Origin: Frateuria soli
GTDB lineage: Bacteria > Pseudomonadota > Gammaproteobacteria > Xanthomonadales > Rhodanobacteraceae
Assembly (NCBI RefSeq): GCF_021117385.1
Contig: NZ_CP088252.1
Coordinates: 930,001 to 994,000 of the forward strand
Direction of reading: 5' to 3'
Length of the DNA: 64,000 bases
This document shows, piece after piece, positions 35,114-45,111 of this stretch. Every line of letters begins with the position of its first letter. Position 1 is the first letter of the stretch. The notes under the pieces were generated by a model. The model worked only from the letters and a program-made list of their open reading frames with translations, made no database searches and was not told where the DNA came from. Both the position numbers and the translations under genes were made by a program.

Positions 35114-38100
35114 CTAGTGCCCGCGGCGCGGATCGGAGTCGAACGTGTGCGGCCCGTGGCCGATTCCCGGCTGCGCCGTACCCTCGCCATCGAGCTTGTC
35201 GCCCAGCAGGCGGCGGACCACCACGTAGAACACCGGAATCAGCAGCACGCCCAGGAAGGTGGCGAACAGCATGCCGCCGATCACGCCGGTGCCGATCGCG
35301 TGGCGGGCATTGGCGCCGGCACCAGTGGAGATGAACATCGGAAAGACGCCGAGTACGAACGCCAGCGAGGTCATCAGGATCGGGCGCAGTCGCAGGCGCG
35401 AGGCCTCGATCACGCCTTCGCGCAGCGTGCGGCCGTGCGCCTGCTGCTCGACCGCGAACTCCACGATCAGGATCGCGTTCTTCGCTGCCAGGCCGATCAC
35501 CGTGATCAGGCCGACCTTGAAGTAGATGTCGTCGGGCAGCCCGCGCAACAGCGTGAACACCACTGCACCGAGCAGGCCCAGCGGCAGCACCAGCAGCACC
35601 GAGACCGGGATCGACCAGCTCTCGTAGAGCGCGGCCAGGGCCAGGAAGACGATCACGATCGACAGCACCATCAGCAGCGTGGCGGCGTTGCCGGAAAGGA
35701 TTTCCTGGTAGGACTGACCGGTCCAGTCGAAGCCGAAGCCCTGCGGCAGGTCGTTGGTGACGATCTTCTCCATCTCGGCCATGGCCTCGCCCGACGCGTG
35801 CCCCGGCGCTGGCGAGCCGACGATCTCGACCGCCGCGTAGCCGTTGTACCGGTTGAGCGAGGGCGAGCCCATCTGCCAGCTCGCGTGCACCACGTTGGAC
35901 AACGGAATCATCTCCGGCGTGCCCGCGGGCGTGGTCTGCGTGCTGCTGGGAGTAAAGAAGTGCTGCAGCGCGTCCGGGCTCATGCGGTAGGGCGCGTCGG
36001 CCTGCATGATCACGCGCTTGACGCGGCCACCGTAGGTGAAGTCGTTCACGTACACCGGGGCGAGCATCAGGCCGACCGCGTTGTAGATGTCGCCGACCGA
36101 CAGGCCCATCGTCTGCGCCTGTACGCGGTCCACGTCCAGGTGCAGCTGCGGCGCATCCTCGAGCGCGTTGGGGCGCACGCCGGTCAGCACCGGGTCCTGG
36201 CTGGCCTTGCCCAGCAGCGTGTTGCGTGCCTGCGTAAGCGCCTCGCGGCCGGCGCCGCTGCGGTCCTGCAGGTACATGTCGAAGCCGCCGAACTGGCCCA
36301 GGCCCTGCACCGTCGGGATGTTCACCACGAAGATGCGTGCGTCGTGGATCTGGAACAGCGACATGTTCGCCCGCTGGATGAACTCCGCCGCGGTGACGTC
36401 GCGCTCGGACCAGTCCTTGAGCTTGATGAAGGCCATGCCGGCGTTCTCGCCCGAGCCGATGAAGCTGAAGCCGGCGACCTGCAGCACGGTGTCCACCGCA
36501 GGATCCTTCTTGAGGATCGACAGCATCTCGCCCATCACCTCTTCGGTGCGCTGCTTGGTGGCGCCCGGTGGCAGCTGGATCACCGACATCGCGTAGCCCT
36601 GGTCTTCCTCGGGCAGGAAGCTGCCGGGCAGACGCGTGTAAAGGAAGCCGGCGAGCACCGAAACCAGCACGAACACGAACATCCAGCGCGGGGCATGGCG
36701 TACCGCGCCGGCGACGTGGCCGGTGTAGGTGCGCGTGGTCCACTCGAAGAACTGGTTGAACTTGCGGAAGACGACGTTCTTCTTCTTGTGGTGCTCGGGC
36801 TTGAGGAAGCTCGCGCACAGCGCCGGCGTGAACGACAGCGCCAGGAACGCGGAGAAGGCCATCGACACGGCGATGGTCAGCGCGAACTGGCGGTAGATGA
36901 TGCCGGTGGCGCCCGGCTGCAGCGCCGAGGGCACGAACACCGCCGTCAGCACCACGGTAATGGCCACCACCGCGCCGGTGATCTGACCCATCGCCTTGCG
37001 CGTGGCGTCCTTCGGCGAGAGGTTCTCCTCGGTCATGATGCGCTCGACGTTCTCGATCACCACGATCGCGTCGTCGACCACGATGCCGATGGCCAGCACC
37101 ATGCCGAACAGGGTCAGCTGGTTGATGGTGAAGCCCAGTACCAGCATGCCCAGGAAGGTGCCCAGCAGCGCGACCGGGATCACCAGCGTGGGGATGATGG
37201 TGGCGCGGATGTTCTGCAGGAACAGCAGCATCACCAGGAACACCAGCACGATCGCCTCGATCAGCGTGTGCACCACCTCGTCGATGGAGATCCTCACGAA
37301 CGTGGTGCTGTCGTACGGGCTGAACCAGCTCACGCCCGGCGGGAAGCTGGGCGCCAGTTCGTCCATCTTGCTGCGCACGGCCGTGGCCACGTTCAGCGCA
37401 TTGGCGCCGGGCAGCAGCTGGATCGCGAAGGCGCCGATCGGCTTGCCGTCCACCGTGGTGTTGAAGCCGTAGCTGCCGGGGCCGAAGCTGATCCTGGCCA
37501 CGTCACCGAGCTTGACCGTCGTGCCGTCGGGGTTGGCGCGCAGGATGATGCTTGCGAACTGTTCCGGACTGGTGAAGCGACCCTCGGTCGACACCGTGGC
37601 GGTAAAGCCCTGGCCGGGAAGAGCCGGGTCGGCACCGATCGAGCCGGCGGCGAACTGCACGTTCTGCGCGCGGATCGCGTTGAGCACCTGGGTTGCCGAA
37701 AGGTCGTAGCCGTGCAGCTTGTCCGGGTTGAGCCAGATGCGCATGGCGTACTCGGAACCGAACTGGTTGGTGCTGCCCACGCCCGGTACGCGGGCGATCT
37801 GGTCGAGCACCTGCGTGCCGACGATGTCGCTCAACCGGTCGCGGTCGATGCTCGGGTTGTCCGACTTGAGCGCCACCACCATGAGGAAGCCGGCGTTGGC
37901 CTTGGCCACCACCACGCCCTGCTGGGTCACTTCCGAGGGCAGGCGGGGCGTGGCCAGCGAGACCTTGTTCTGCACCTGCACCTGGGCGATGTCCGGGTCG
38001 GTGCCGCTCTCGAAGGTCAGCGTGATGCTGGCGCGGCCGCTGGCACTGGAGGAGGAGCTGAAGTAGAGCAGATGGTCGATGCCGGTCAGCTGTTGCTCGA

Positions 38101-38293
38101 TCACCTGGGTGACCGCCTTCTCGGTCGTCTCGGCACTGGCGCCCGGATACGACGCATTCACCGTCACCGAGGGCGGCGCGATGTTGGGGTAGGACTCCAC
38201 GCCCAGGTTGAGGATGGCCAGCACGCCGCCCAGCGAAATCAGGATGGCCACCACCCAGGCGAAGATCGGGCGGTCGATGAAGAAACTCGGCAT
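35114..38293 (-). CDS. RND multidrug efflux permease, HAE1 family (AcrB/MexB-like)
   Basis: A 1059-residue inner membrane proton/drug antiporter that works as a trimer with an adaptor and an outer membrane channel. It begins MPSFFIDRPIFAWVVAILIS, the classic HAE1 start, with twelve membrane helices and two large periplasmic loops. The proton-relay region GIVVDDAIVVIENVERIM carries the paired aspartates of TM4. The second helix set has the equivalent FVLGVFPMFISTGAGANARH segment. It lies 12 bases after the adaptor gene. No outer membrane factor gene follows, so it probably shares a TolC/OprM channel encoded elsewhere. Substrates cannot be predicted. Confidence 0.94.
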   Translation of the reverse strand: MPSFFIDRPIFAWVVAILISLGGVLAILNLGVESYPNIAPPSVTVNASYPGASAETTEKAVTQVIEQQLTGIDHLLYFSSSSSASGRASITLTFESGTDPDIAQVQVQNKVSLATPRLPSEVTQQGVVVAKANAGFLMVVALKSDNPSIDRDRLSDIVGTQVLDQIARVPGVGSTNQFGSEYAMRIWLNPDKLHGYDLSATQVLNAIRAQNVQFAAGSIGADPALPGQGFTATVSTEGRFTSPEQFASIILRANPDGTTVKLGDVARISFGPGSYGFNTTVDGKPIGAFAIQLLPGANALNVATAVRSKMDELAPSFPPGVSWFSPYDSTTFVRISIDEVVHTLIEAIVLVFLVMLLFLQNIRATIIPTLVIPVALLGTFLGMLVLGFTINQLTLFGMVLAIGIVVDDAIVVIENVERIMTEENLSPKDATRKAMGQITGAVVAITVVLTAVFVPSALQPGATGIIYRQFALTIAVSMAFSAFLALSFTPALCASFLKPEHHKKKNVVFRKFNQFFEWTTRTYTGHVAGAVRHAPRWMFVFVLVSVLAGFLYTRLPGSFLPEEDQGYAMSVIQLPPGATKQRTEEVMGEMLSILKKDPAVDTVLQVAGFSFIGSGENAGMAFIKLKDWSERDVTAAEFIQRANMSLFQIHDARIFVVNIPTVQGLGQFGGFDMYLQDRSGAGREALTQARNTLLGKASQDPVLTGVRPNALEDAPQLHLDVDRVQAQTMGLSVGDIYNAVGLMLAPVYVNDFTYGGRVKRVIMQADAPYRMSPDALQHFFTPSSTQTTPAGTPEMIPLSNVVHASWQMGSPSLNRYNGYAAVEIVGSPAPGHASGEAMAEMEKIVTNDLPQGFGFDWTGQSYQEILSGNAATLLMVLSIVIVFLALAALYESWSIPVSVLLVLPLGLLGAVVFTLLRGLPDDIYFKVGLITVIGLAAKNAILIVEFAVEQQAHGRTLREGVIEASRLRLRPILMTSLAFVLGVFPMFISTGAGANARHAIGTGVIGGMLFATFLGVLLIPVFYVVVRRLLGDKLDGEGTAQPGIGHGPHTFDSDPRRGH

Positions 38294-38305
38294 GGTGGGG
38301 CTCCG

Positions 38306-39535
38306 TTACTTGCCGCGTGCGGTCGTAGCGGTGGCCGGCGCTTTCGCGGCCGGTGCCTTCGCGGCTGGCGCCTGGCCGGCGGGCGCCGGCGGCTGCCACG
38401 GGGACGGGTTGGCCGGGGCGCCTTCCTTGACGTTCTGCACGCCCGAGACGATCACCTTCTCGCCAGCCTTAAGGCCACCGGTGACGACCCAGCTGCCCTC
38501 CTGCATGGATGCGGTAGTGATGTCATGGCGCGCGACCTTGCCGTCGGCGCCGACCACGTAGACGTAGGCGCCCACGGTGTCGCGCAGCACCGCCGGCTGC
38601 GGCACCACGAACACGTTGTGGCGCTGGCCCAGCGACGCTTCCAGCGTGACGTACATGCCCGGCAGCAGGGTGTGCTCGGGGTTGGGGATGCGCGCGCGCA
38701 ACGAGACCGCGCCGGTGGCCGGATCCACCGAGGTGGAGGAGAAATCGACCGCGCCCGGCTGGGGATAGGTGCTGCCGTCGGGCAGGGTCACGCGCACGCT
38801 GGCGTTCCGGTCGCTCTTGCCGGCGACAGCCAGCGAGACGTTGCCCTGGCCCTGCGCCTGGCGCAGCTGCTCGAGCTCGGACACGCTCATGCTGAAGTTC
38901 ACGTACAGCGGATCGATCTGTTCCACGGTGGTGAGCAGCGTGGCCTCGCCCTGTCCGACCAGCGCGCCCTCGGTGACCTGCTGCTTGCCGGCGCGGCCGT
39001 CGATCGGCGAGCGCACGTCGGCATAGCCGAGGTTGATCTGCGCCGACTGCACCGCCGCGCGCGCCTGCTGCACCGCCGCCTTGGCGCTGCGCTCGGTCGC
39101 CAGCGCGCTGTCCAGGTCGGCCTTGGAGACATAGCCCTTGGGCGCCAGCTCGCGCGCACGGTCGGCGTTGACCCTGGCGTTGGTGTAGCTCGCCTGCGCC
39201 TGCGCCAGTCCGGCCTGCGCCGCGCCCAGCGTCGCCTTCAGCGGCGCCGGGTCGATCTGGAACAGCAACTGGCCCTTCTTGACGTCGGTGCCTTCGTCGT
39301 AGGTGCGCTTGAGCAGCACACCGGGCACCCGGGCGCGTACGTCGGCACTGCGGAACGGGGACAGGCGTCCGACCAGATCCCTGGTCAGTGGCACGGTCTG
39401 CGCCTTGAGCGTGATCACTCCCACCTGCGGCGGCGGCATCTGCTGCTGTCCCTGCGGCTGGTCCTTGCCGCCACAGGCGGCCAGGGCGAGCATGCCGAGG
39501 CACAGGGCCAGGGTGCGCGTTGTCGTGGACTTCAT
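38306..39535 (-). CDS. RND efflux periplasmic adaptor lipoprotein (AcrA/MexA-like)
   Basis: A 409-residue membrane fusion protein that joins the pump to an outer membrane channel. The lipobox LAAC at residues 18-21 (LGMLALAACGGKD) shows lipid anchoring. Then come the barrel-sandwich hybrid (VRARVPGVLLKRTYDEGTDV), the helical hairpin (AQAGLAQAQASYTNARVNAD) and the second lipoyl half (ADVRSPIDGRAGKQQVTEGA). The C-terminus is a low-complexity tail with repeats (APAAKAPAAKAPATATT). A GGAG site precedes the ATG. It is the first gene of the pump operon and has a promoter with a TetR-type operator about 140 bases upstream. Confidence 0.93.
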   Translation of the reverse strand: MKSTTTRTLALCLGMLALAACGGKDQPQGQQQMPPPQVGVITLKAQTVPLTRDLVGRLSPFRSADVRARVPGVLLKRTYDEGTDVKKGQLLFQIDPAPLKATLGAAQAGLAQAQASYTNARVNADRARELAPKGYVSKADLDSALATERSAKAAVQQARAAVQSAQINLGYADVRSPIDGRAGKQQVTEGALVGQGEATLLTTVEQIDPLYVNFSMSVSELEQLRQAQGQGNVSLAVAGKSDRNASVRVTLPDGSTYPQPGAVDFSSTSVDPATGAVSLRARIPNPEHTLLPGMYVTLEASLGQRHNVFVVPQPAVLRDTVGAYVYVVGADGKVARHDITTASMQEGSWVVTGGLKAGEKVIVSGVQNVKEGAPANPSPWQPPAPAGQAPAAKAPAAKAPATATTARGK

Positions 39536-39673
39536 GGGAACTCCATTCTTATGAGGCGTGACCGGGGGGTGCGGCGGGGAAGCCGGGGAGCATACGGGCG
39601 CCAGCTTCGCCGACCAGTGCCAATGGTCGTGACGCGCCGCCCGGGCGGTGGGGCCGCCGGCTGCAAAAACGCA

Positions 39674-39702
39674 ACTATACCGATCAGTTTACATTTTGCG
39701 AA
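39674..39702 (-). promoter_or_regulatory. RND operon promoter with overlapping TetR-family-type operator
   Basis: On the minus strand TTCGCA (complement of 39697-39702), a 17-base spacer and TATAGT (complement of 39674-39679) form a promoter. The spacer holds TAAACTGATCGGTATA (39676-39691), which is palindromic at 14 of 16 positions. Operators of TetR-family RND repressors commonly have this form. No tetR gene lies next to the pump. Confidence 0.6.
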
Positions 39703-40024
39703 CCGCGGCAGCCAAGATCTTGCGCCGTGCGAAACAATGTGGCCGCAGGCCCGGGAGCAGGCCGCCGGGCGAGCACCGGAACCCGCCGTGCGCAAGCGCA
39801 TGATCGCAACCGGCGCGGGGCGGTCGGGCGCGAGGTGCGCCCTGCATCGAGGCCGCCTCGCCGGCAGGCGTATGGCGAAGCCTGAACGTCGGCACGGGAA
39901 TATGCCTGACAGCCCGCCGCGACGGGCTTCTTCGGTGGAATCGCCCTGACGCGAGGGGTATCCTTTTCAGGCTTTACGCCTCCCCAGCGTGGGCACCACT
40001 CGTTTCCACTGACAAGCAGATGCC
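39703..40024. other. intergenic region between RND promoter and gdhB, no gene seen
   Basis: This gap contains only short high-GC reading frames without a ribosome site or recognisable domain. The gdhB promoter must lie here; no convincing -10/-35 pair was found. CTTTACGCC near 39972 is the most AT-rich spot. Confidence 0.5.
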
Positions 40025-43000
40025 ATGAATGCCATTCGCGCGACCAGCGACAGCACGGTTCCCCCGGCTGTCTTCGAGGAACTGAAGAAAAGCGGCTTTA
40101 CGACCGGGCGCCTTGATGAGGCGCAATTTTTTATCGGCGCCTTCTTCGCGCGGGTGGCGCATAGCGACGTGGACCTGCATACCCCGGCCGAGTGGGCCGG
40201 GCTGATCGCCGGGCTGCTGGACTTCATCCAGCAGCGTGAACCGGGGCGCGCCAAGGTGCGCGTGTTCAACCCCGAGCGTGGCCACGCGGGCCGCAGCGTG
40301 ATCGAGGTGGTCACCGACGACATGCCGTTCCTGGTCGACACGGTGAGCATGGTCGCCTCCGACGAACTGCAGATCCATGCCGTGATCCATCCGGTGCTCA
40401 GCGCCACGCGTGACGCCGGGGGGCAGCTCAAGCAGCTGGGCGGCGAGGGTGGCAAGCCCGAATCGGTGATGCATTTCGAGGTCGACCGCGTCGCCGACGA
40501 GGCGGCCAAGGCCGCGCTCAAGGCGCGTATCGAGGCGGCGCTGGAAGACGTGCGCGTGGCGGTGGACGACTGGTCGGCCATGCGCGACAAGGCGCTGGCG
40601 ATCGCCGCCGACCTGCCGCAGCGCAAGTTGCCGCTGGGGGTGCGCGCGGTGGGCGAGGCCTCCGACTTCCTGCGCTGGCTGGCCGACGACAACTTCACCT
40701 TCCTCGGTTACCGCGAATACGAGGTGACCGAGGCCGACGGCGAGGAGGTGCTGCGCGCCGTCAACGAGTCGGGCCTGGGCATCCTGCGCGGCAGCGAGCG
40801 CTCCATGGCGCCGCGCTCGCTGCGCAGCCTGGTCGCCTCGGAGCTGCCGCAGTCGGGCTCGACCGACGCGGTCATCCTGACCAAGACCAATGCGCGCTCG
40901 CACGTGCACCGCCCGGGCTACATGGATTACGTGGGCGTGCTCAAGTTCGATGCCAACGGCAAGCCGGTGGCCGAGCAGCGCTTCCTGGGCCTGTTCTCCT
41001 CCAACGCCTACATGGCCCGCCCGCAGGACGTGCCGCTGGTGCGCCAGAGGGTCGAGGCGGTGATGTGCCGCTCGGGCCTCAAGCGCGATTCCTACTCGGG
41101 CAAGTCGTTGCGCCACATCCTTGAAACGCTGCCGCGCGACGAGCTGTTCCAGAGCAGCGAGGAGGAGCTGTTCGCCATCTCCTGCGGCATCCTCGACCTG
41201 CGCCAGCGCGCCCGCACGCGCCTGTTCGTGCGCCGCGACCGCTATGGTCGCTTCTACACCTGCCTGGTCTACGTGCCGCGCGAGCGCTTCAACACCACGG
41301 TGCGCGAGCGCATCGAGAACCTGCTGCGCGAGGCGCTGCACGGCGAGCACGTCGACTCGGCGGTGCTGATGGGCGAGGCCGCGCTGGCACGCCTGCACGT
41401 GGTGGTGCGCCCGAAGATCGGCGACCGCGCGACCTATGACAGCGCCGCGCTGGAACAGGCCGTCGCCGCGATCGTGCGCAACTGGCACGACGACGTGCGC
41501 GACGCGCTGGTGCAGGCCCGTGGCGACCACGAGGGCGTGGTGCTGGCCAACCGCTACGCCAAGGCGCTGCCGGCCGGCTACGTCGACGAGGTGAGCCCCG
41601 AGGTGGCGGCCGAGGACGTCTACGAGCTCGCGCAGCTCGAGGGCGACGACGCCGTACGCATGTCCTTCTACCACCCGCCACAGCGGCCGGACGAACTGCG
41701 CTTCAAGGTCTACCGCTCCGGCAGCGACATTGCCCTGTCCGAAGTGCTGCCGCAGCTGGAAAACCTGGGTCTGCGCGTGCTCACCGAGCACGTCTACGAC
41801 GTGCGCACCGGCGGCACGCCGTTGTTCATCCAGGACTTCGAGGTGCAGCCGGTCGGCCACCTGACCTTCACCGTGGAGCAGGTGGGCGAGCTGTTCGAGG
41901 ACGCCTTCGAGCAGATCTGGCGCGGCAACGCCGAGAACGACGGCTTCAACCGGCTGGTGCTGGGCGCCAAGCTCAACTGGCGCCAGGTCGCGATGCTGCG
42001 CGGCTATTGCAAGTACCTGTTGCAGACCGGCGTGTCGTTCTCGCAGGCCTACATGGAGGATGCGCTCAACCGCTATCCGGCCATCGCCGGCCTGCTGGTG
42101 GAGCTGTTCAACGCCAAGTTCGACCCGCGCCGCGAGAGCCTTTCGGCCGGGGAACTCAAGGCCGCGGGCGAGCTGCTGGACGCCGAGATGCGCGTGCTGA
42201 TCCCCGGCAACGTGCAGGGCGCCCAGCCGGCCCTCGTCGGCAACCTCGTGGGGATGCTCTCGCGTCCGCGCGACGGGCAGGTGGCGATCCTGGAGGATGC
42301 CATCGCCACCTTGCTGGAGAACGTCTCCAGCCTGGACGACGACCGCATCCTGCGCAGTTTCCTGGGCGTGATCCGCGCCACCCTGCGCACCAGCTTCTTC
42401 CAGCAGTGGGATGGCGCCTACCGCCCGTACATCAGCTTCAAGTTCGACTCGCACAAGGTGCCCGAGCTGCCCAAGCCGGTGCCCTATCGCGAGATCTTCG
42501 TCTCCGCCGCGCGCGTGGAAGGCATCCACCTGCGCTTCGGCGCGGTGGCCCGCGGCGGCCTGCGCTGGTCCGACCGCCGCGAGGACTTCCGCACCGAGGT
42601 GCTGGGCCTGGTCAAGGCGCAGATGGTGAAGAACACCGTGATCGTGCCGGTCGGTTCCAAGGGCGGTTTCTTCGTCAAGCGCCCGCCGGTGGGCGGCGAC
42701 CGCGACGCGCAGATCGCCGAGGGTATCGCCTGCTACAAGATGTTCATCAACGGCCTGCTCGACATCACCGACAACCTGGTCGAGGGCAAGGTGGTACCGC
42801 CGCACGAGGTGGTGCGCCACGACCAGGACGATCCGTACCTGGTGGTCGCTGCCGACAAGGGCACGGCGACCTTCTCCGACATCGCCAACGCGATCTCGAT
42901 CGAGCACAACTTCTGGCTCGGTGACGCGTTCGCTTCCGGCGGTTCCAACGGCTACGACCACAAGGGCATGGGCATCACCGCCAAGGGTGCGTGGGAATCG

Positions 43001-44956
43001 GTCAAGCGCCACTTCCGTGCGCTCGGCCGCGACTCGCAGACGCAGGACTTCACCTGCGTGGGCATCGGCGACATGTCCGGCGACGTGTTCGGCAACGGCA
43101 TGCTGCTGTCCGGGCACATCCGCCTGCTGGCCGCGTTCGACCATCGCCACATCTTCCTCGACCCGGATCCGGATGCGGCGAAGTCCTTCGCCGAGCGCCA
43201 GCGCCTGTTCAAGGTGCCGCGTTCGAGCTGGGAGGACTACGACAAGTCGCTGATCTCCGAAGGCGGTGGCGTGTACCCGCGCAGCGCCAAGTCGATCCCG
43301 GTGTCGCCGCAGGTGCGCCAGGCGCTCGGCCTGAAGGACGACGTGACCCAGCTCAACCCGAACGAGCTGATGAGCGCGATCCTCAAGGCGCCGGTGGACC
43401 TGCTGTGGAACGGCGGTATCGGCACCTATGTGAAGTCCTCGCAGGAAACCAACGCGGACGTGGGCGACCGCGCCAACAATGCGCTGCGCATCAATGGTGG
43501 CGAACTGCGCTGCAAGGTGGTGGGCGAGGGCGGCAACCTGGGCTTCACCCAGAAGGGCCGCATCGAGGCCGCCCAGCACGGCGTGCTGCTCAACACCGAC
43601 TTCATCGACAACTCGGCCGGCGTGGACACCTCCGACCACGAGGTGAACATCAAGATCCTGCTCAACGACGCGGTGCGCCGCGGCGAGTTGACCGAGGAAG
43701 GCCGCAACAAGCAGCTGGCCGCGATGACCGACGAGGTCGCGCAGCTGGTGCTGTGGGACAACTACCGCCAGAACCAGGCGATCACGCTGATGGAGCACCA
43801 GTCGGTCAAGCGGCTGGGTTCGATGGCGCACTTCATCCGCCAGCTCGAGGCCGAAGGCCTGCTCGACCGCCAGGTCGAGAATCTGCCCTCCGACGCGGAG
43901 CTGTCCGAGCGCAAGGCGCGCCACCAGGGCATGACCCGGCCGGAGCTGTCCGTGCTGCTGTCCTACGACAAGATCAAGCTGTTCCAGCAGTTGCTCGAGT
44001 CGGACGTGCCGGAAGACCCCTACCTGTCAAAGGAGCTGGTGCGCTACTTCCCCGAGCCGCTGCACGAGAAGTACGCGGCCAACATGCAGCGCCATCGCCT
44101 GAAGCGCGAGATCATCGCCACCGCGGTGACCAATTCGACGATCAACCGCATGGGCGCCACCTTCATGATGCGCATGCAGGAGGACACCGGGCAGGGCCCG
44201 GCGTCGATCGCCAAGGCCTATACCGCGGCGCGCGAGATCCTGGATGCACGCGAGCTGTGGGCCGAGATCGAGGCGCTCGACGGCAAGGTTGCCGAGGACA
44301 CCCAGATCGACGCGATCATGCAGATCTGGTCGCAGCTTCGCCACATGACCCGCTGGCTGCTCAACCGTCCGGGCGCCAGCCTGGACATTGCCGCCAACGT
44401 GCAGCGCTACCAGGACGGCGTGAGCGCGCTGCGCAAGGCGTTGCCGGACGTGCTGCCCGACACCGGCAAGGCCGACTTCGAGCTCAGTTGCGAGAAGTGG
44501 GAGGGCCTGGGCGTGCCGGCCGGGCTGGCGGTTCGCCTGGCCCGCATGCCGGTGCTGCGCGCGGTGCTGGACATGTGCGAAGTCTCCCAGCAGAGCGGCC
44601 AGCCGATCGCCACCGTCGCCGGCGTGTTCTATGAACTGGGCGAGACGCTGGACCTGGAATGGCTGCGTGGCCAGATCGAGGCGCTGCCGGTGGAAGGCCA
44701 CTGGCATGCGCAGGCGCGCGGTTCGCTGCTGGACGAGCTCAATCACCAGCATCGTGCGCTGGCCCAGCAGGTGCTGGCGCTGGCCGGCGACCGCAAGGAC
44801 GTCTCGCCGGTGCAGGCGTGGCTGCAGCGTGACGACGCCACGCTCAACTACACCCGCAGCATGCTGGCCGAGATCCTGACCCAGAACGCGGACTACCCGA
44901 TCGCCTCGGTCGCCGTTCGCCGCCTGGCGCAGCTGGCCCAGGTGCCGGTGGCCTGA
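40025..44956 (+). CDS. gdhB: large NAD-dependent glutamate dehydrogenase (about 180 kDa, L-GDH type)
   Basis: A 1643-residue cytoplasmic enzyme of the GDH-180 class, which converts glutamate to 2-oxoglutarate and ammonia with NAD and usually runs in the catabolic direction. Long regulatory N-terminal regions come first (ACT-like, to about residue 700). The catalytic core follows with RFGAVARGGLRWSDRREDFR, GSKGGFFVKRPP and GDMSGDVFGNGMLLS, and the NAD region WNGGIGTYVKSS and VVGEGGNLGFTQKGRIEAAQ. The length is typical of this class in Pseudomonas and Xanthomonas. It is a single-gene unit. A 9-bp GC hairpin (44965-44988) follows but lacks a T run. Confidence 0.96.
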   Translation: MNAIRATSDSTVPPAVFEELKKSGFTTGRLDEAQFFIGAFFARVAHSDVDLHTPAEWAGLIAGLLDFIQQREPGRAKVRVFNPERGHAGRSVIEVVTDDMPFLVDTVSMVASDELQIHAVIHPVLSATRDAGGQLKQLGGEGGKPESVMHFEVDRVADEAAKAALKARIEAALEDVRVAVDDWSAMRDKALAIAADLPQRKLPLGVRAVGEASDFLRWLADDNFTFLGYREYEVTEADGEEVLRAVNESGLGILRGSERSMAPRSLRSLVASELPQSGSTDAVILTKTNARSHVHRPGYMDYVGVLKFDANGKPVAEQRFLGLFSSNAYMARPQDVPLVRQRVEAVMCRSGLKRDSYSGKSLRHILETLPRDELFQSSEEELFAISCGILDLRQRARTRLFVRRDRYGRFYTCLVYVPRERFNTTVRERIENLLREALHGEHVDSAVLMGEAALARLHVVVRPKIGDRATYDSAALEQAVAAIVRNWHDDVRDALVQARGDHEGVVLANRYAKALPAGYVDEVSPEVAAEDVYELAQLEGDDAVRMSFYHPPQRPDELRFKVYRSGSDIALSEVLPQLENLGLRVLTEHVYDVRTGGTPLFIQDFEVQPVGHLTFTVEQVGELFEDAFEQIWRGNAENDGFNRLVLGAKLNWRQVAMLRGYCKYLLQTGVSFSQAYMEDALNRYPAIAGLLVELFNAKFDPRRESLSAGELKAAGELLDAEMRVLIPGNVQGAQPALVGNLVGMLSRPRDGQVAILEDAIATLLENVSSLDDDRILRSFLGVIRATLRTSFFQQWDGAYRPYISFKFDSHKVPELPKPVPYREIFVSAARVEGIHLRFGAVARGGLRWSDRREDFRTEVLGLVKAQMVKNTVIVPVGSKGGFFVKRPPVGGDRDAQIAEGIACYKMFINGLLDITDNLVEGKVVPPHEVVRHDQDDPYLVVAADKGTATFSDIANAISIEHNFWLGDAFASGGSNGYDHKGMGITAKGAWESVKRHFRALGRDSQTQDFTCVGIGDMSGDVFGNGMLLSGHIRLLAAFDHRHIFLDPDPDAAKSFAERQRLFKVPRSSWEDYDKSLISEGGGVYPRSAKSIPVSPQVRQALGLKDDVTQLNPNELMSAILKAPVDLLWNGGIGTYVKSSQETNADVGDRANNALRINGGELRCKVVGEGGNLGFTQKGRIEAAQHGVLLNTDFIDNSAGVDTSDHEVNIKILLNDAVRRGELTEEGRNKQLAAMTDEVAQLVLWDNYRQNQAITLMEHQSVKRLGSMAHFIRQLEAEGLLDRQVENLPSDAELSERKARHQGMTRPELSVLLSYDKIKLFQQLLESDVPEDPYLSKELVRYFPEPLHEKYAANMQRHRLKREIIATAVTNSTINRMGATFMMRMQEDTGQGPASIAKAYTAAREILDARELWAEIEALDGKVAEDTQIDAIMQIWSQLRHMTRWLLNRPGASLDIAANVQRYQDGVSALRKALPDVLPDTGKADFELSCEKWEGLGVPAGLAVRLARMPVLRAVLDMCEVSQQSGQPIATVAGVFYELGETLDLEWLRGQIEALPVEGHWHAQARGSLLDELNHQHRALAQQVLALAGDRKDVSPVQAWLQRDDATLNYTRSMLAEILTQNADYPIASVAVRRLAQLAQVPVA

Positions 44957-44993
44957 TGCAGGGCGCCCGGGGCCTCCGCGCCCCGGGCGAGCC

Positions 44994-45065
44994 TGTAGGC
45001 GCGCACCCTGTGTGCGACCGTCGGGCGCATCGGACTTCGCGGTCGCGCACAGGTGCGCTCCTACA
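44994..45065. repeat. REP pair in the gdhB-nadK gap
   Basis: The left arm starts TGTAGGCGCGCACCCTGTGT at 44994, and the right arm (45041-45065) ends GCGCTCCTACA. One base is missing in the right arm relative to the copy at 8679. Confidence 0.8.
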
Positions 45066-45111
45066 AGGTCGTGGGCTGAGCTAAGCTCGAAGGCATCCCT
45101 TGCTACGCCGG

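Noticed and set aside
35117-39949. A 1610-codon open frame opposite the RND pump and adaptor
   Set aside because: Shadow frame with Gln/His/Arg-rich composition; the pump and adaptor on the other strand are complete.
39974-43924. A 1316-codon open frame opposite gdhB
   Set aside because: It mirrors the real gene in the reverse frame; high-GC codon bias leaves few stops. It has no recognisable domain and is Arg/His/Ala/Val-rich, as expected for a shadow.
44965-44988. Terminator after gdhB
   Set aside because: A 9-base GC hairpin is present but no T run follows on the gdhB strand, so it is not called as an intrinsic terminator.
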